Source: Xanthostigma xanthostigma
Lineage: Eukaryota > Arthropoda > Insecta > Raphidioptera > Raphidiidae
Length of the DNA: 64,000 bases
Assembly: GCA_963575645.1 (NCBI GenBank)
Contig: OY754465.1
Location: forward strand, 6,324,001 to 6,388,000
Direction: 5' to 3'
Made by a program: the position numbers and the translations under genes. This document shows, in pieces, positions 10,362-22,060 of this stretch (its first letter is position 1; the number at the start of each line of letters is the position of its first letter). The notes below the pieces were generated by a model, which was given only the letters and a program-made list of their open reading frames with translations, was not told the origin of the DNA and searched no databases.

Positions 10362-11570
10362 TATTCAAAGCAATGGCACGTTAATCCGGTGTCGGAGAGG
10401 CAACCGGATGGCGAGTGGTAATCTGGGCCTATGAGTGGTGCAGAACCCCCTGGTAGCGGCCAAAGTGACCCCAAATGGATGGGGGCGGCGATATGGGGGT
10501 GGGGCAAAATCGAAAAATGTTTGAAAAGGCAACCGGATAAAAATGCGGTTGCATTGAAGGAAATACCCTAATTATATAATAAATTTTTTTTGCCATCCGA
10601 ACCACGCGGGCCGTTTTTGCACTAGCGAATAAAAAAAAAATAAAAAAAAAACTGAAAAGGCAACCGCTTCAAAATTAGTGAGCATACTTATTGACAACAC
10701 CAAACGTTGGAAAAAAATTGCCATCCGATCCTGATGGGCAGTTTCGGAGAAACAACCCCTCAAAGTCGCCGAAAAACCCTTTTTTTCGATTTTTTCAACA
10801 ATAAGTAAAATAAACACACTAAAAATTATTCAAATCGGATGGCATTCGAAATTTATACTGTCCTAAGTACAAATAATAGTGTGTATCAATGCCATCCGAT
10901 TTTGATTAAATTTACCCCTATTTAGCTAACCCCCAAAACTCAATAACAATAAAAATAATGCCATACTCTGCATAAAATTGTTGTTTTCATGAGTTTTGGG
11001 GGGTGGCTAAATAGGGGTAAATTTAATCGAAATCGGATGGCATTGATACACACCATTATTTGTACTTAGGACGGTATAAATTTCGAATGCCATCCGATTT
11101 GAACAATTATTAGTGTGTTTTTTTAACTTATTGTTGAAAAAATCGAAAAAAAGGGTTTTTCGGCGACTTTGAAGGGTTGTTTCTCCGAAACTGCCCATCA
11201 GGATCGGATGGCAATTTTTTTCCAACGTTTGGTGGTGTCAATAAGTATGCTCACTAATTTTGAAGCGGTTGCCTTTTCAGTTTTTTTTTAATTTTTTTTT
11301 CATTCGCTAGTGCAAAAACGGCCCGCGTGGTTCGGATGGCAAAAAAAATTTATTATATAATTAGGGTATTTCCTTCAATGCAACCGCATTTTTATCCGGT
11401 TGCCTTTTCAAACATTTTTCGATTTTGCCCCACCTCCATATCGCCGCCCCCGTCCATTTGGGGTCACTTTGGCCGCTACCAGGGGGTTCTGCACCACTCA
11501 TAGGCCCAGATTACCACTCGCCATCCGGTTGCCTCTCCGACACCGGATTGACGTGCCATTGCTTTGAATA
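10362..11570. repeat. Giant 1.2-kb palindrome
   Basis: Two arms of about 580 bp (10362-10942 and 10990-11570) are near-identical inverted copies around a spacer of about 47 bp. Terminal words are TATTCAAAGCAATGGCACG and the complement. Each arm is itself built of roughly 130-bp degenerate units: GGCAACCG recurs at 10399, 10528 and 10659, and GCCATCCG at 10592 and 10720. No target duplication or known transposon end is obvious, and there is no coding frame beyond chance. Transcribed as intron of the receptor, it would fold into very long double-stranded RNA. Confidence 0.85.
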
Positions 11571-11599
11571 GAAGAATTAAAACAAGAGAAAACAAGTGT

Positions 11600-11690
11600 C
11601 CTACCGAAATTTCGGTTTCGGCCTAGTTTCGGCTTAGTTTCGGTTTCGGCTGCCCATGCGGCCGAAACCGAACTACATTCGGGAGATTTC
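11600..11690. repeat. TTTCGG-rich repeat
   Basis: Several copies of TTTCGGTTTCGGC-type words followed by the complement GGCCGAAACCGAA. Possibly the edge of a degraded element. Confidence 0.4.
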
Positions 11691-11849
11691 GCGCTGAAAT
11701 GCGGTGTAGTTGCAAGCGACGAAGTATCTTTTATGCCTCCGCGCTACGCGTTTTTTGCAGTTTGAGAGAAAACTCTTTTTATGTTTTTTTGATACTTTTG
11801 ATTAAACAGACAGATAGACGGCTTATAAAAAAGACATTTTTTATCTTAC

Positions 11850-11994
11850 CTCGAGCCCGCGGCTTCGTTAGTAGCTTCTGGACAATATTATCGTAGGCGA
11901 TTTCTTCTGCCACACCGGAATCTTTGACGAGTTTTTCTTTGACGGCTATGCAGATATTATGTTTTGAAAGTAGGTCTTCAAGTTCTTCGAAAGC
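11850..11994 (-). CDS. mtt: mGluR-family receptor, middle exon
   Basis: A 145-bp exon: 48 codons plus one base. Acceptor TTACAG lies just above 11994 (phase 0) and donor GTAAG at 11849-11845 (phase 1). It reads AFEELEDLLSKHNICIAVKE, then EKLVKDSGVAEEIAYDN and ends LLTKPRAR plus a G. That G joins the GA opening the 2806-3057 exon to make Gly, giving the continuous family motif KPRARGAIIFG. This is the inter-lobe part of the ligand-binding domain. The exon sits about 280 bp from the end of a 1.2-kb palindrome (10362-11570) yet shows no damage, which argues that the gene is functional. The downstream intron is about 8.8 kb and the upstream one about 14.4 kb, both made largely of mobile elements. 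Confidence 0.93.
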
Positions 11995-12044
11995 CTGTAA
12001 CAAAAGTTACTCAACTATTTAAAATGAACTAGTAATAGTCTTAT

Positions 12045-12173
12045 AATAAATAAAATTATCGACCAATTTTTCAGACAAATATATTAACAAAAAATGTTTG
12101 TATTTTTTGTTAATATTTTTGTCTGAAAAATTGAATATTGAAGAGTTCTAATCAGACGTTAATCAAAGATTTG
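12045..12173 (+). mobile_element. Y family palindromic retroposon, internally deleted
   Basis: Short arms (ATTATCGACCAATTTTTCAG and complement, the latter slightly diverged) are followed by the family tail TTGAAGAGTTCTAATCAGAC ... AATCAAAGATTT. The hammerhead-like centre is absent. No target duplication found. Related to 15779, 21776 and 61575. Confidence 0.65.
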
Positions 12174-13073
12174 AATAATGTTATCAATTCAAATAAAAAA
12201 GTAACATTTTGAATTTTTGTATTTGAGACATTTTAGAACAGATAATATGTACATTTGAAGAAATGTTTAATCAAGGATTTTTTACTCGACTGCGGCGAAG
12301 CCAAAAGGAAGGGTTATAAGTTTAGCAGTCTATGTATGTTTGTATTTATGGATGTTCCACCGTAGCGCCTAAACTATTCATCCGATTTTGATAAATAAGG
12401 TGTCAATCGATTCGTTATTATGGCCCGGGTAACATAGGCTAATTTATTTATAAAATTTTGTCCCATGCCAGATTCAATTTTTAAGCGCCGTGACAGCGTT
12501 TTTTCATAAACAAATCAGCTATTACAAGGGCCGTGTCAAAACACCACCTTCATTTTTTTCTGAAAGAAGGTTTGACATCTATTTTCTGCATAAAAAAATG
12601 TTTTATACTATGAATAAAAAAAAAATAATAACAAATGAAGTCTGACAAATTTATTAACAAAAATTGTCAGCCAGACAAGTTGTATTAGATAGTAGAGATC
12701 TTAAACTTTATTTAAAAAAAAATTCAAGGAGGTGGTATGAAATGTATTTTCATAAAAAAAATAATTTATAACAAATGAAGTCTGACAAATTTATTAACAA
12801 AAATTGTCAGCCAGACAAATTTTTTTCAAAAATGGTTCATTATTTACTACAAATTGTATAAATTTCAAACAGGTGTTGTGGAAAGTAAAATCATGTTTTT
12901 TTTTTTAAATTCAAAAATTCATAAAAAATAACAATTAACAAATTTTTACTAGTCTGGCGGGCGTAACATGTTTCTTACATGTTTTTCAGCTATTTTCACT
13001 TTATAATTTTGAGGTGTTCGTAGGGGTAACTTTTTCTGTCATGGGAGCTTGGTCTATAACTTTTAGGTAAAAA
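12174..13073 (-). other. Intron with transposon debris and a direct repeat
   Basis: A segment near 12290-12440 (GGCGAAGCC, then CCGATTTTGATAAAT and TCAATCGATTCG) has the wording of widespread insect repeat families. A direct repeat of about 70 bp (ACAAATGAAGTCTGACAAAT ... TTGTCAGCCAGACAA) lies at about 12630 and 12770. No gene seen. Confidence 0.45.
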
Positions 13074-13645
13074 TTGGTTGTCTGTAAAGTCGGTTTACGG
13101 ACAATAGTTTTACGTGATAACGTATTCCGTAATACATAACCTAAACCTCCCAAAATTTGGTTTCAATCCGCTTATCCTTGGTGTCGGAATGATAAGAAAT
13201 GTCAAAAGTGACGTTTGCAACTGTCAAAGTATTATGTTCTAATAATAATTAGTTATTCCAATACTTAACTTAGAAGGCGTTGCATTTCACAAAATACTAA
13301 TGTCAAAAATTGAATTAAACATTAGAAATGCAGCCGTTTTCATGTTGCATTTATACAGCTATTTTTCTATATAAATTTGTATAAAAAAACTGTTTAGGCA
13401 AATTCTGTTATACGAAATCTATGTAAAATGTTCTCCTCTTCCGTTTAAGACTGGTTTCAAACCGATCTGATTTAAATTGAGCGAGAAATTAGCAAAAAGC
13501 ACGCACAGGGTCAGGCGGAACGTTACGCGTTACGAACGTTAGGAACGTTAGGATTTAGGAACGTTACACTTTTTCGTGCGTGCAGCCGGTGTTTTATCAA
13601 TTTATAAGATTGGTGATTCATCAATTTATAAGACGTTATCACGTC
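13074..13645 (+). mobile_element. X family element, full length
   Basis: Starts TTGGTTGTCTGTAAAGTCGG and ends GACGTTATCACGTC, next to A/T runs. The interior matches the 37197 and 38958 copies (TTTGGTTTCAATCCGCTTAT; GGTCAGGCGGAACGTTACGC). It contains short CG-rich AACGTTAGG-type repeats. Non-coding. Confidence 0.7.
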
Positions 13646-14882
13646 AAAAAGTCTCATTTTTGGAGTGAGGAGGTAAGCTGAAAACACGGTTTCTCTATTG
13701 TTTTGTATTGCAACACAATGTTGCATGGATCAGAGAGCATCTTTTGTATGCAATCAAACGGGCCGCGTGAACATTTCTATTGTTGTGTGTGGCAGCCTAG
13801 AATTCCTCGCTCCCAGATTTTTGCCACAACAAGAGAGAATTATGTTCCCACTGTTCCCAGCTGTAATTACATATTAATAACCACGCTGTTATATCAATCA
13901 AAGAACCCCCGCAATTATTATAATTAAATTCGGTAGCCACAGGGAACGCATTAGTCGACTTTAAGTCAGGTTATCTCTAAAAGCACAATTACAGAAAATA
14001 CTGACACATAGCTAGCTCGAAGGGTCAAAGGATTTTAAATGACATCTAAAATATTAAAGGCACGCAATTTAGTTGAAATGCGGAAACGCTGTAAATTCTA
14101 AAACATTTAATTGGTCATCTAATAAAACCAGCGGCGACACATGAACCTTTTGAATCGGTGTTCTGTATATTTAGAAATGTTTAATAGAACACAATGTTGT
14201 TTTGAAATTTTTGCTTTATAACAAACTATCGATCCCGCCCGGTTTCACCCGGGTGCAAAAGAACGAATGGAGGGACGTTCATCTTAGTTTACCGAGAGGA
14301 ATGTTGTGTCCAAATTTCATGATGATCGGAGTTACTGTTCAAAAGTTTTTGTCGGACGGACAAATTTTGAGTTACATTTTTCATTGCTCTCCGCCTCTAT
14401 TGGTCGTAGCGTGATAAGTATTATATAGCCTATAGCTTTCCTCGATAAATGGACTATCCAACAATTTTTTTTTCAATTAGACCAATAGTGCCTGAGATTA
14501 GCGCGTTCAACCAAACAAACAAACTCTTCAGCTTTATATATTAGTACCTATAGATTAGACTAATAGATGAGATCAATTAAATTAAATGTTAAATTTTTAG
14601 TTACCATAAATTGCACTTATAAATTAACAAATTAACAAAAAATAATAAATTAAATAAACTATACTCGGCTGGTCTATATAAAAAGAAAAGAGTAGGGTAC
14701 TACTTAACTTTTTTTATAATTGTTGGGTGTCTACCAGTTCCCAAACAACAGCTTTTAATTAAATAAGAAATAATTAGGAAAATTAAATCAACAAAATTAC
14801 TAGTACATATTTAGATGACTATAAAAACTTGTTTAACAGAACATTTTGCTTCCAACTTAAACTAAAAATTTCTTTCGTATTT
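13646..14882 (-). other. Intron sequence with one repeat-like patch
   Basis: Around 14230-14400, GGTTTCACCCGGGTG and CAAATTTCATGATGATCGG resemble non-coding ends of common insect retroposons. Otherwise AT-rich with no supported feature. Confidence 0.4.
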
Positions 14883-14894
14883 ATAAACTATTAT

Positions 14895-15096
14895 CTTCAG
14901 TATAAAGTAGTGTTGATCCAATAGAATGTTAAGATGAAGGAAGGTTTTGGTTGAGGATCATAAAATAAGCTTTACCAGTGTTTCGCTAGTGGCCAACGTT
15001 TCGAAAAATTTATTTTCATCTTCATTTTTGAAACATTGGCCACTAGCGAAACACTGGTAAAGCTTATTTTATGATCCTCAACCTTCCTTCATCTTA
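14895..15096 (-). mobile_element. Palindromic Penelope-like retroposon (site A)
   Basis: A 12-bp target duplication ATAAACTATTAT flanks it (14883-14894, 15097-15108). A 34-nt unpaired tail (14895-14928) is followed by a palindrome (14929-15096) with ends TTAAGATGAAGG. The apex holds TGAAGA, a short helix and CGAAACGTTGG, a hammerhead-like arrangement on the minus strand. Part of one arm recurs at 49985-50040. No coding capacity. Confidence 0.75.
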
Positions 15097-15108
15097 ATAA
15101 ACTATTAT

Positions 15109-15764
15109 GTTTTTTTTGTTATCTAGCGCACGGATTGATTTCTCGAGTTCTCTAGGCGTTGAGTTTTTTTCCGTCTCGACTAAAGACAAATTTCTCGAGA
15201 ATGTCTCGCCTCGAAAATTCTCGGGCAGAAATCTGATCTGCCACTGAATGAAACTAAAATGTTATATAACAACCTCCCAAAATGTAATATACAAGCTTCC
15301 TGTCGCGGCTTCGCCCTTTTGGTTTGATATCGAATTTTGATTGTCAGCAATAATTAGAGTGATACCTAGTTCACTAAATCAGCGATATTTATGCTAGTCC
15401 AAAGTTATAAATAGCGATGAATATGTTGTAATTCATAATTATGTTGCGATATGATTTTGACTGGCCGGTGGCGTTGAAATGTGGTTAAAAGGCTCGCATT
15501 CGCATGGCTGCCAGAGGCGCCCATTTGGCCGATAGCATATTTTATAATTATATTGTTAAGTATAAATTTAAAACTCTACATGTAAAAAAATATATAAATG
15601 TACTAGTTTCACCCGGTTGCGATAGATTTAATTCTGCAAAATGTATTTCGTTTGCGTCTGAACTAATAGGTTTGAGCAAATTCTACCAGATTTGTTTCTG
15701 AACTAATAGTTTTGAGCGAATTATAACAGATGTCACTACTTGGTACAAAAACAGATGTAGTCAA
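15109..15764 (-). other. Intron sequence, nothing firm
   Basis: It contains TCTCGAG-rich wording (15130-15230) and GGCTTCGCCCTTTTGG near 15310, a word also seen inverted near 12295. Likely old repeat debris. Confidence 0.35.
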
Positions 15765-15778
15765 GTTTAACTGTTTAA

Positions 15779-16046
15779 TAAATAAAATTATCGATCAATT
15801 TTTCAGACAATATATTAACAAAAAATATAATTAATACATTAACGTTTCGATCCGGGTTTGGATCTTCTTCAGAACGGATCTAAAAATTAATTATTTTTTA
15901 TATTTTTTAGATCCGTTCTGAAGAAGATTCAAACCCGGATCGAAACGTTAATATATTTATTATATTTTTTGTTAATATATTGTCTAAAAAATTGGTCGAT
16001 AATTTTATTTATTGAAGAGTTCTAATCAGACGTTAATCAAAGATTT
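15779..16046 (+). mobile_element. Palindromic Penelope-like retroposon (Y family, site B)
   Basis: A 14-bp duplication GTTTAACTGTTTAA flanks it (15765-15778, 16047-16060). A palindrome (15779-16011) is followed by a 35-nt one-sided tail ending AATCAAAGATTT. Each arm carries CTGAAGA, a helix-forming AGAT(T/C)C...GGATC and GAAAC, in opposite orientations. This matches the hammerhead core consensus CUGANGA / helix II / GAAA. No coding capacity. The 35-nt tail and variable target duplications are typical of Penelope-like elements. Confidence 0.8.
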
Positions 16047-16053
16047 GTTTAAC

Positions 16054-16790
16054 TGTTTAAATTTTTTTCCATTTTAAACCGTCATAACGTCTAAACTAAT
16101 CGAGATACGACTTTGTGCTTAGGCCTAATCGATTCAGCGTACTTTTTTCTATAAGTCACGTCAACATTAAGCATATCGAGAATATAGTTTTCATGCGTTT
16201 TGTAAATGTGCAACTTTTTAAGACACTAAACGATTTTTGGCCTGTTTTATATTAACCGAACTTGTAGAAAAAGTCAAGCTGAATCGATTCCGACAATCAC
16301 TTTTAGTTTCGGAGATATGAGCGTTTATTCATATTATTAGAGAAAAACTTAAAAACGCACTAACTTCTAAACGACTAAAGATACCAAAGTGGGAGTGGTC
16401 GGAATCGATTCAGCGAGATTTTTTCTATAAGAACAACCTCAGCTGTAAGTCGTATATTAATAATATCTGAAGGATTTCTCGGTTTTTTAAAAACAGAAAA
16501 AGTAAGAAGGGGAGACCCTTCTTTCAAAATTGAAAAATTTTTGAAAAATAGTTGGCTCTGTTTCGTTTCATATTTTGCATAGAAAAAGTCATTATGAATC
16601 GATTCCGACCATCCGCAACCATGTATCTTTTGTAGTATCGAAGATATAGGTAATTTTAAGTGTTTAAATTTTTATCCATTTTAAACCGTCATAGCATCTA
16701 AACTAATCGAGATACGACTTTGTGCTTAGGCCTAATCGATTCAGCGTCAATATTAAGCATTTCGAGAATTTTATAAAAAAAATAACCATT
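16054..16790. repeat. Direct duplication of about 120 bp, 610 bp apart
   Basis: The segment beginning TTTAAATTTTTTTCCATT and containing AATCGAGATACGACTTTGTG and CCTAATCGATTCAGCGT occurs at 16058-16190 and again at 16663-16770 with few differences. The DNA between reads like the interior of the same repeat. Confidence 0.65.
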
Positions 16791-17569
16791 TAAATTTAAA
16801 ATTTCACCTTCGGCTTATTTCCATACAAAGACTCAGAGCTACTAAACGAGCAGAAAAACAAAACTTTAGTTTATCAGTTCTTCGATTTGGCGATTTTTCT
16901 GAAAATGTTGTTTTTTTGGATTTGTCAAGTTTTGCAAACGAGCTCCTCAATTATAAGTACACATTTTTTTTTAATTAATAACATTTTTCTGTTGCCACCA
17001 ATTTTTCCCATAATTTAATTATAGATTGCAAAGTATGGCATATGGCATAACAATTTAAAGAATAGGTATATCAATTTCATTTTCCGCCCATGTGATTTCT
17101 TATCAAAGTCAGTGTCTTTTCATTTGATTTTATACTTTTAGTTCTGCTTATTTCCGTCAACATTGAACCAAGCGGAAATATCAATCTATAAAAATACCTT
17201 TTCATTTGTCATCCGATAGCGCTGTGAAAAAGTTGCATTTAATGTCTAAAATAAATCAAAGGTAAAATGCCGGTGACATTTTCCGATAGAGAAGTGATAT
17301 TCACTACGTAGTATACAGGGTTGGTAAAAATCAATAAAATATACGAACAAATACTTCTATTTAACGAAAAACTCTTTAAAACGAAGAAATTTCTGAGGTT
17401 CGTTTCGTTTACATTGTAGCCTGTAGATTGAAACTCTATATAGCGTAACAATCACTCTCAATAGCAAAACATTACGTCATTATTTAGTTATGTAAATTTT
17501 TTTCACTTAATTTTGTCAAAATTGAAACCACTTATTCGTAATAATTATATTGATTTTTTTACTCTCCGT
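16791..17569 (-). other. Intron sequence, nothing recognised
   Basis: AT-rich; no open frame or clear repeat. Confidence 0.35.
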
Positions 17570-17573
17570 TTAA

Positions 17574-17993
17574 GAGTATTCGTCCCTGCAAATACCCCCT
17601 GCACCCTTCATCTCAAATCTTTTCCCCTCGCCTAAAAACGGTTCGCGATCTCCCGACGCTATTTTTAAAGCTAGAGGGTTCTGGTAAACGCCAAATGAAA
17701 GACAAAGAATCAGACTACAGATCCTTCAGGCGAATTTTTTGAAAAACAGTTTCGCGTACGTGTGAAATATTACGTAACTTATTATTTTTTTCAAAAGGTT
17801 GTAAGTTTTTTCAGGAATTTTTTTTCAAAAAATTCGCCTGAAGGATCTGTATTCTGATTCTTTGTCTTTCATTTGGCGTTTACCAGAACCCTCTAGCTTT
17901 AAAAATAGCGTCGGGAGAGCGCGAACCGTTTTTAGGCGAGGGGAAAAGATTTGAGATGAAGGGTGCAGGGGGTATTTGCAGGGACGAATACTC
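17574..17993. mobile_element. TTAA-flanked palindromic MITE, copy 1
   Basis: A 420-bp near-perfect palindrome with termini GAGTATTCGTCCCTGC, flanked by TTAA on each side (17570-17573, 17994-17997). Copy 2 is at 24618-25038. TTAA is the piggyBac target, but the tip is not a classical piggyBac CCYT end, so the superfamily is uncertain. The target itself lies inside older pogo-like DNA. Confidence 0.8.
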
Positions 17994-17999
17994 TTAACG

Positions 18000-18062
18000 A
18001 AAACTCTTTATAACGCAATACAATACCCGGTCCCTTCAATTTCGCTATATCGAGTTTACAGT
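18000..18062. mobile_element. Pogo/Tigger-like right end
   Basis: CGCTATATCGAGTTTACAGTG followed by TA closely resembles the right end of the 3982-4422 MITE. Only this end is clear because a TTAA palindrome is inserted just to its left. Confidence 0.5.
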
Positions 18063-18076
18063 GTATACCTATATCT

Positions 18077-18103
18077 ACGTTTTTTCGGATTATAAGACGT
18101 ACA
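18077..18103. repeat. Left member of a distant inverted pair
   Basis: ACGTTTTTTCGGATTATAAG is matched in inverted form at 21290-21318 (CTTATAGTCCGAAAAACACG). The pair encloses 3.2 kb that includes both minisatellites. It could be the terminal repeats of one element or two unrelated fragments. Confidence 0.4.
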
Positions 18104-18339
18104 TTTTTAGGCGCGAATAGCGTAAGCTAAAGCGCCTATATGTACTCGCTTTGTCTGTACGTCTGTGAATCTGTGAATCTGTGAATCTGTACGTCCCACT
18201 TTTTTGTGTCACGCGTACAGCCCAAACGCCTTGACCGATTTTAAAAAACTTTTTTTTGATCGATTCGTCTCCGGGTAACTTAGATCCTAACGTCGCCCGA
18301 TTTTTGAATTTTGGCCCCAGAGGGGAGAAATTTAGGAAA

Positions 18340-18820
18340 AACGAAGTTTTTTGCTTATAGCTCGCTCATTTTAAATCGGATCGGCTCGAAACCTGTCTTA
18401 AACGAAAGAGGAGAAAATTTTACATAAGTTTCGTACAACAGAAAATGCCCAAACAGTTTTTTTATACACATTTATATAGAAATAAATTCAATTTGATATA
18501 ACCGATGGCAAACATCTTTCGGTTATCTCTCTCTGTTGCACGGTTTAACATGGCAATTTAAAAATTGCGTATGTTCTGTCTTCAAATAAAATTGGTCGAT
18601 AATATTATTTATTACAATAATGAAATTAAAAGATAGCATTTGTTCAAAAACGGATGCCGTTTCGAATATTTGTGAAAAGCAACGCCTTCTGAGTTAACAA
18701 TTTGAATAACTAATTATTAGAACATAGGTAATACTTTGACAGAATATGCAAACGTCACTTTTGACATTTTTTACCATTCTGACACCACGGATGATCGGAT
18801 TGAAACCAAATTTTGGGATG
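18340..18820 (-). mobile_element. X family interior fragment
   Basis: Shares GGATCGGCTCGAAACCTGTC, the TTTTTTTATACACATTTATA stretch and the GGATTGAAACCAAATTTTGG end of the X interior, but lacks both X termini. A Y-family scrap (AAATTGGTCGATAATATTAT) lies at about 18585. Confidence 0.55.
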
Positions 18821-18864
18821 ATGTTTGATATGCAAATATGAAGTGGCCTATTGATTTTGGGGAA

Positions 18865-19295
18865 CATCGGCGCATGCGTAAAAGAATATATCTCTTATAA
18901 TGTTGTTTTATATAATAATAATATAGTTTTTAAAACGGTTTATTCTTCTATCTATTTTTAATAGAAATTTTTGTAAATTTTTTGGGGAAAATCGGCGCAT
19001 GCGCAAGAGATATATGCCGTCGTTGTTTTTTTTTTTTAATAATAGCGGTGTACTTTTAATAATAGTTTTTTATTCTATTTTACAAGACAGTTTTGTAAAA
19101 TGTTTTTTTTGAGGGAAAGTCGGCGCATGCGCAGAAGAGATATAAGTTATAAAGTTGTTTGTATATAAGAATGGTATACTTTTCATAACGGTTTTTTATT
19201 CGATCTATTTTTTCAAGAGTTTTGTATAATTTTTGGGAAAAATCGGCGCATGCGCAAAAGTGATACATGCCATAGTTGTTTTTATAGGGGAATTA
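18865..19295. repeat. Minisatellite, 4 units of about 125 bp
   Basis: CGGCGCATGCG recurs at 18868, 18993, 19121 and 19243. Between them are TTTTTATTCTATCT-like and TTTGTAAAATTTTT-like segments, about 70-80 percent alike by eye. An inverted relative with TTTGCGCATGCGCCGAT lies near 46722. Confidence 0.75.
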
Positions 19296-19489
19296 TAAAA
19301 CGATCGAATAAAAAAAAAACTTGGTGACTGATGATGAGATACTGTTTTAATAATTTGAGATATTAAAATATATAATAGTTGTGTGACTAAATTAATAAGT
19401 GAGCGACTGAATTACTAAGTGACTGACTAGAATGCCTTCGGTAATTTTGAAGCAGATATCTTCAACCGATTGAAATGAAGATTTGTATA

Positions 19490-20520
19490 CACATATAGTT
19501 TGGATGACAATGCATGGTTAGCTGTGTGACGTCACTCTAAATCCAATATGGCGGACTTCTAAATATGGCGGACTAATTTTATTATGCTTTCCTACAATAT
19601 GGGTATCAAATGAAAGGGCTTGCTGAGAATAACTCGAAAAATAAAGTGACGTCACTCTAAATCCAGTATGGCGGACTTCCAAAGATGGCGGACTAAGTTT
19701 TTTATGCTTTCCTACAATATGGGTATCAAATGAAAAGGCTTACTGAAACTAACTCAAAAAAAAAGTGACGTCACTCTAAATCAAATATGGCGGACTTCTA
19801 AAGATGGCGGACAAAGTTTTTTATGCTTTCCTACAATATGGGTATCAAATGAAAGGGCTTACTGAAACTAACTCAAAAAATAAAGTGACGTCACTCTAAA
19901 TCAAATATGGCGGACTTCTAAAGATGACGGACTAATTTTATTAGGCTTTCCTACAATATGGGTATCAAATGAAAGAGCTTGCTGAGAATAACTCGAAAAA
20001 TAAAGTGACGTCACTCTAAATCCAATATGGCGGACTTCTAAAGATGGCGGGCTAATTTTATTATGCTTTCCTACAATATGGGTATCAAATGATAGAGCTT
20101 GCTGAGAATAACTCGAAAAATAAAGTGACGTCAGTCTAAATCCAATATGGCGGACTTCTAAAGATGGCGGATTAAGTTTATTATGCTTTCCTACAATATG
20201 GGTATCAAATGAAAGAGCTTGCTGAGAATAACTCGAAAAATAAAGTGACGTCACTCTAAATCCAATATGGCGGACTTCTAAAGATGGCGGACTAAGTTTT
20301 TTATGCCTTCCTACAATATGGGTATCAAATAAAAGGGCTAACTGAAAACAACTCGAAATAAAAGTGACGTTACTCTAAATTCAATATGGCGGTCTAAGTT
20401 TTTATGCTTTCCTACAATATGGGTATCAAATGTAAGGGCTTGCTGAGAACAACTCGAAAAATACAGTGACGTCATTCTAAATTTAATATGGCGGACTTCT
20501 AAAGATGGTGGACTTAGTTT
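19490..20520. repeat. Minisatellite, 9 units of 119-120 bp
   Basis: GTGACGTCA recurs at 19526, 19646, 19765, 19885, 20005, 20125, 20245, 20364 and 20466. Each unit contains CAATATGGCGGACTTCTAAA and CTACAATATGGGTATCAAAT. The 120-bp period equals 40 codons, so one minus-strand frame stays open as a repeating 40-residue pattern. This is a by-product of the period, not a gene. Confidence 0.9.
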
Positions 20521-20705
20521 TTTACCCCGGAATTGTTTTTTTAAAAACTCCACATTTGCCCCTTCCCGTTTCACTGCGAGACAATTCGCATTCCCCTTTA
20601 TCGTTCACCCCGGAATTACAATTCGCATACCCGTTTATCGTTCACCTCGGAATTATTTTTTTAAAAACTCCACCTCTGCCCCATCGCGTTTCACTGCATA
20701 TATGC
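20521..20705. repeat. Two-copy CCCCGGAATT repeat
   Basis: CCCGGAATTGTTTTTTTAAA ... TTTCACTGCG occurs twice about 120 bp apart (20524 and 20645), with a partial third at 20610. The plan resembles the CCCCGTAATTG repeats at 26826 and 34326. Confidence 0.6.
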
Positions 20706-21460
20706 TTTAAAGTTGTGTTTATATAATAATTGGGTAGTTTTCATTAGTTTATTTTTTTATCTGTTTTTACAAGAAAGTTATGAATTTTTTTTTCTAAACT
20801 CATAATTTCAGAAATATTTTGAAAAAAAAATCTGTTGTTCTTTTGTTCTGAAGATGTTAGTTAGGTAGTTCTTTGTTTAATTTTTGCATGACATAATAAC
20901 ATATTACATAGAGAACCATGAAATTATTAAAATTATTTTTTTCCTTTCTGTGTTTCATTATTTTCAACTGTTATTTTTTTCTTATAAGTAATTTAAGTTA
21001 TATTATTAAGCTCCAAGTGTCGTTAAATATATACACCGATTTTCAAACAAAACACCAGGGTATATGCTGTAAAATTTCGCGCCTTGTAATTCTTGAATTA
21101 CTTGGGCATATACTCCCACTGGTTACATAGAAAAATTGACTCAAATTTGCGTCTTATCGTCCAAACGTAACATTAAAATATTTTTTTCAATAAATCGTCT
21201 TTAAATTTATATTAACAATAAATAAAAATTATGATCCGAAAGTAACATTAAAATATATTTTTCTAAAAATATCATCTTATAAATTTGAGGTGCGTCTTAT
21301 AGTCCGAAAAACACGGTATGCGAAATGTCAATATTTTTAATGTTGGAACGGTCCTGTTGCCCCAATAGCTGGAATTTTTTTAACAAATCGCTAAAAAAGT
21401 TACCCACCAAATATCAATATGACGTTGCACAAACCGATTTCATACAATGACCGCTATTAC
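20706..21460 (-). other. Intron sequence, AT-rich
   Basis: Only the GTCTTATAGTCCGAAAAACA word at about 21294 (inverted pair with 18077) stands out. Confidence 0.35.
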
Positions 21461-22060
21461 CAATCCATATGTTACGGTCAATGTCCGGTATACGAGCAAT
21501 GTCGACATTGACCGGACAATGTCGACAATGCCCGAGCCACATCGGGCAATGTCCGAAATCGGACAAGGTTCAAAAAATAGATTTTTTATAAACATGAAAC
21601 GCTGACATTTGATTGTTTCTTTATCATTATAAGTTATCATTAACGCTTTATGGAATTTTTATCACTGATAACAACTTTTGAAGAATATATTTTTCATCTT
21701 TCTATTACAATTATTGATGATTAAAAACACGTATAATTTATTTATTATTTATATGATATGAGCAATAAACAATATGATAAATAAAATTATCGACCAATTT
21801 TTCAGACAATATATTAACACAAAATATCAATAATACATTAACGTTTCGATCCGGATTTGGATCTTCTTCAGAACGGATCTAAAAATATAAAAAAATAATT
21901 AAGTTTTATTACGTAGTCATGGAAATAATTGTGAGCACCTATAAAGAAAGAAAAATTATTAAAAACAATATTATTTCAAAATAATATTATATATATTACA
22001 TAAATTTTCCGTATCTAATTGAGCATTGAGAGAATTTTTATTTGATTTTATATGTAACAT

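Noticed and set aside
15779-16046. Ordinary MITE
   Set aside because: A 14-bp target duplication and a one-sided 35-nt tail do not fit cut-and-paste DNA transposons.
19901-20254. 117-residue minus-strand open frame
   Set aside because: It is the 120-bp satellite read in a frame that stays open because the period is divisible by three; the residue pattern repeats every 40.
19490-20520. CRISPR-like array of regular repeats
   Set aside because: Units are contiguous 120-bp tandem copies without unique spacers, in a eukaryotic intron; this is a minisatellite.
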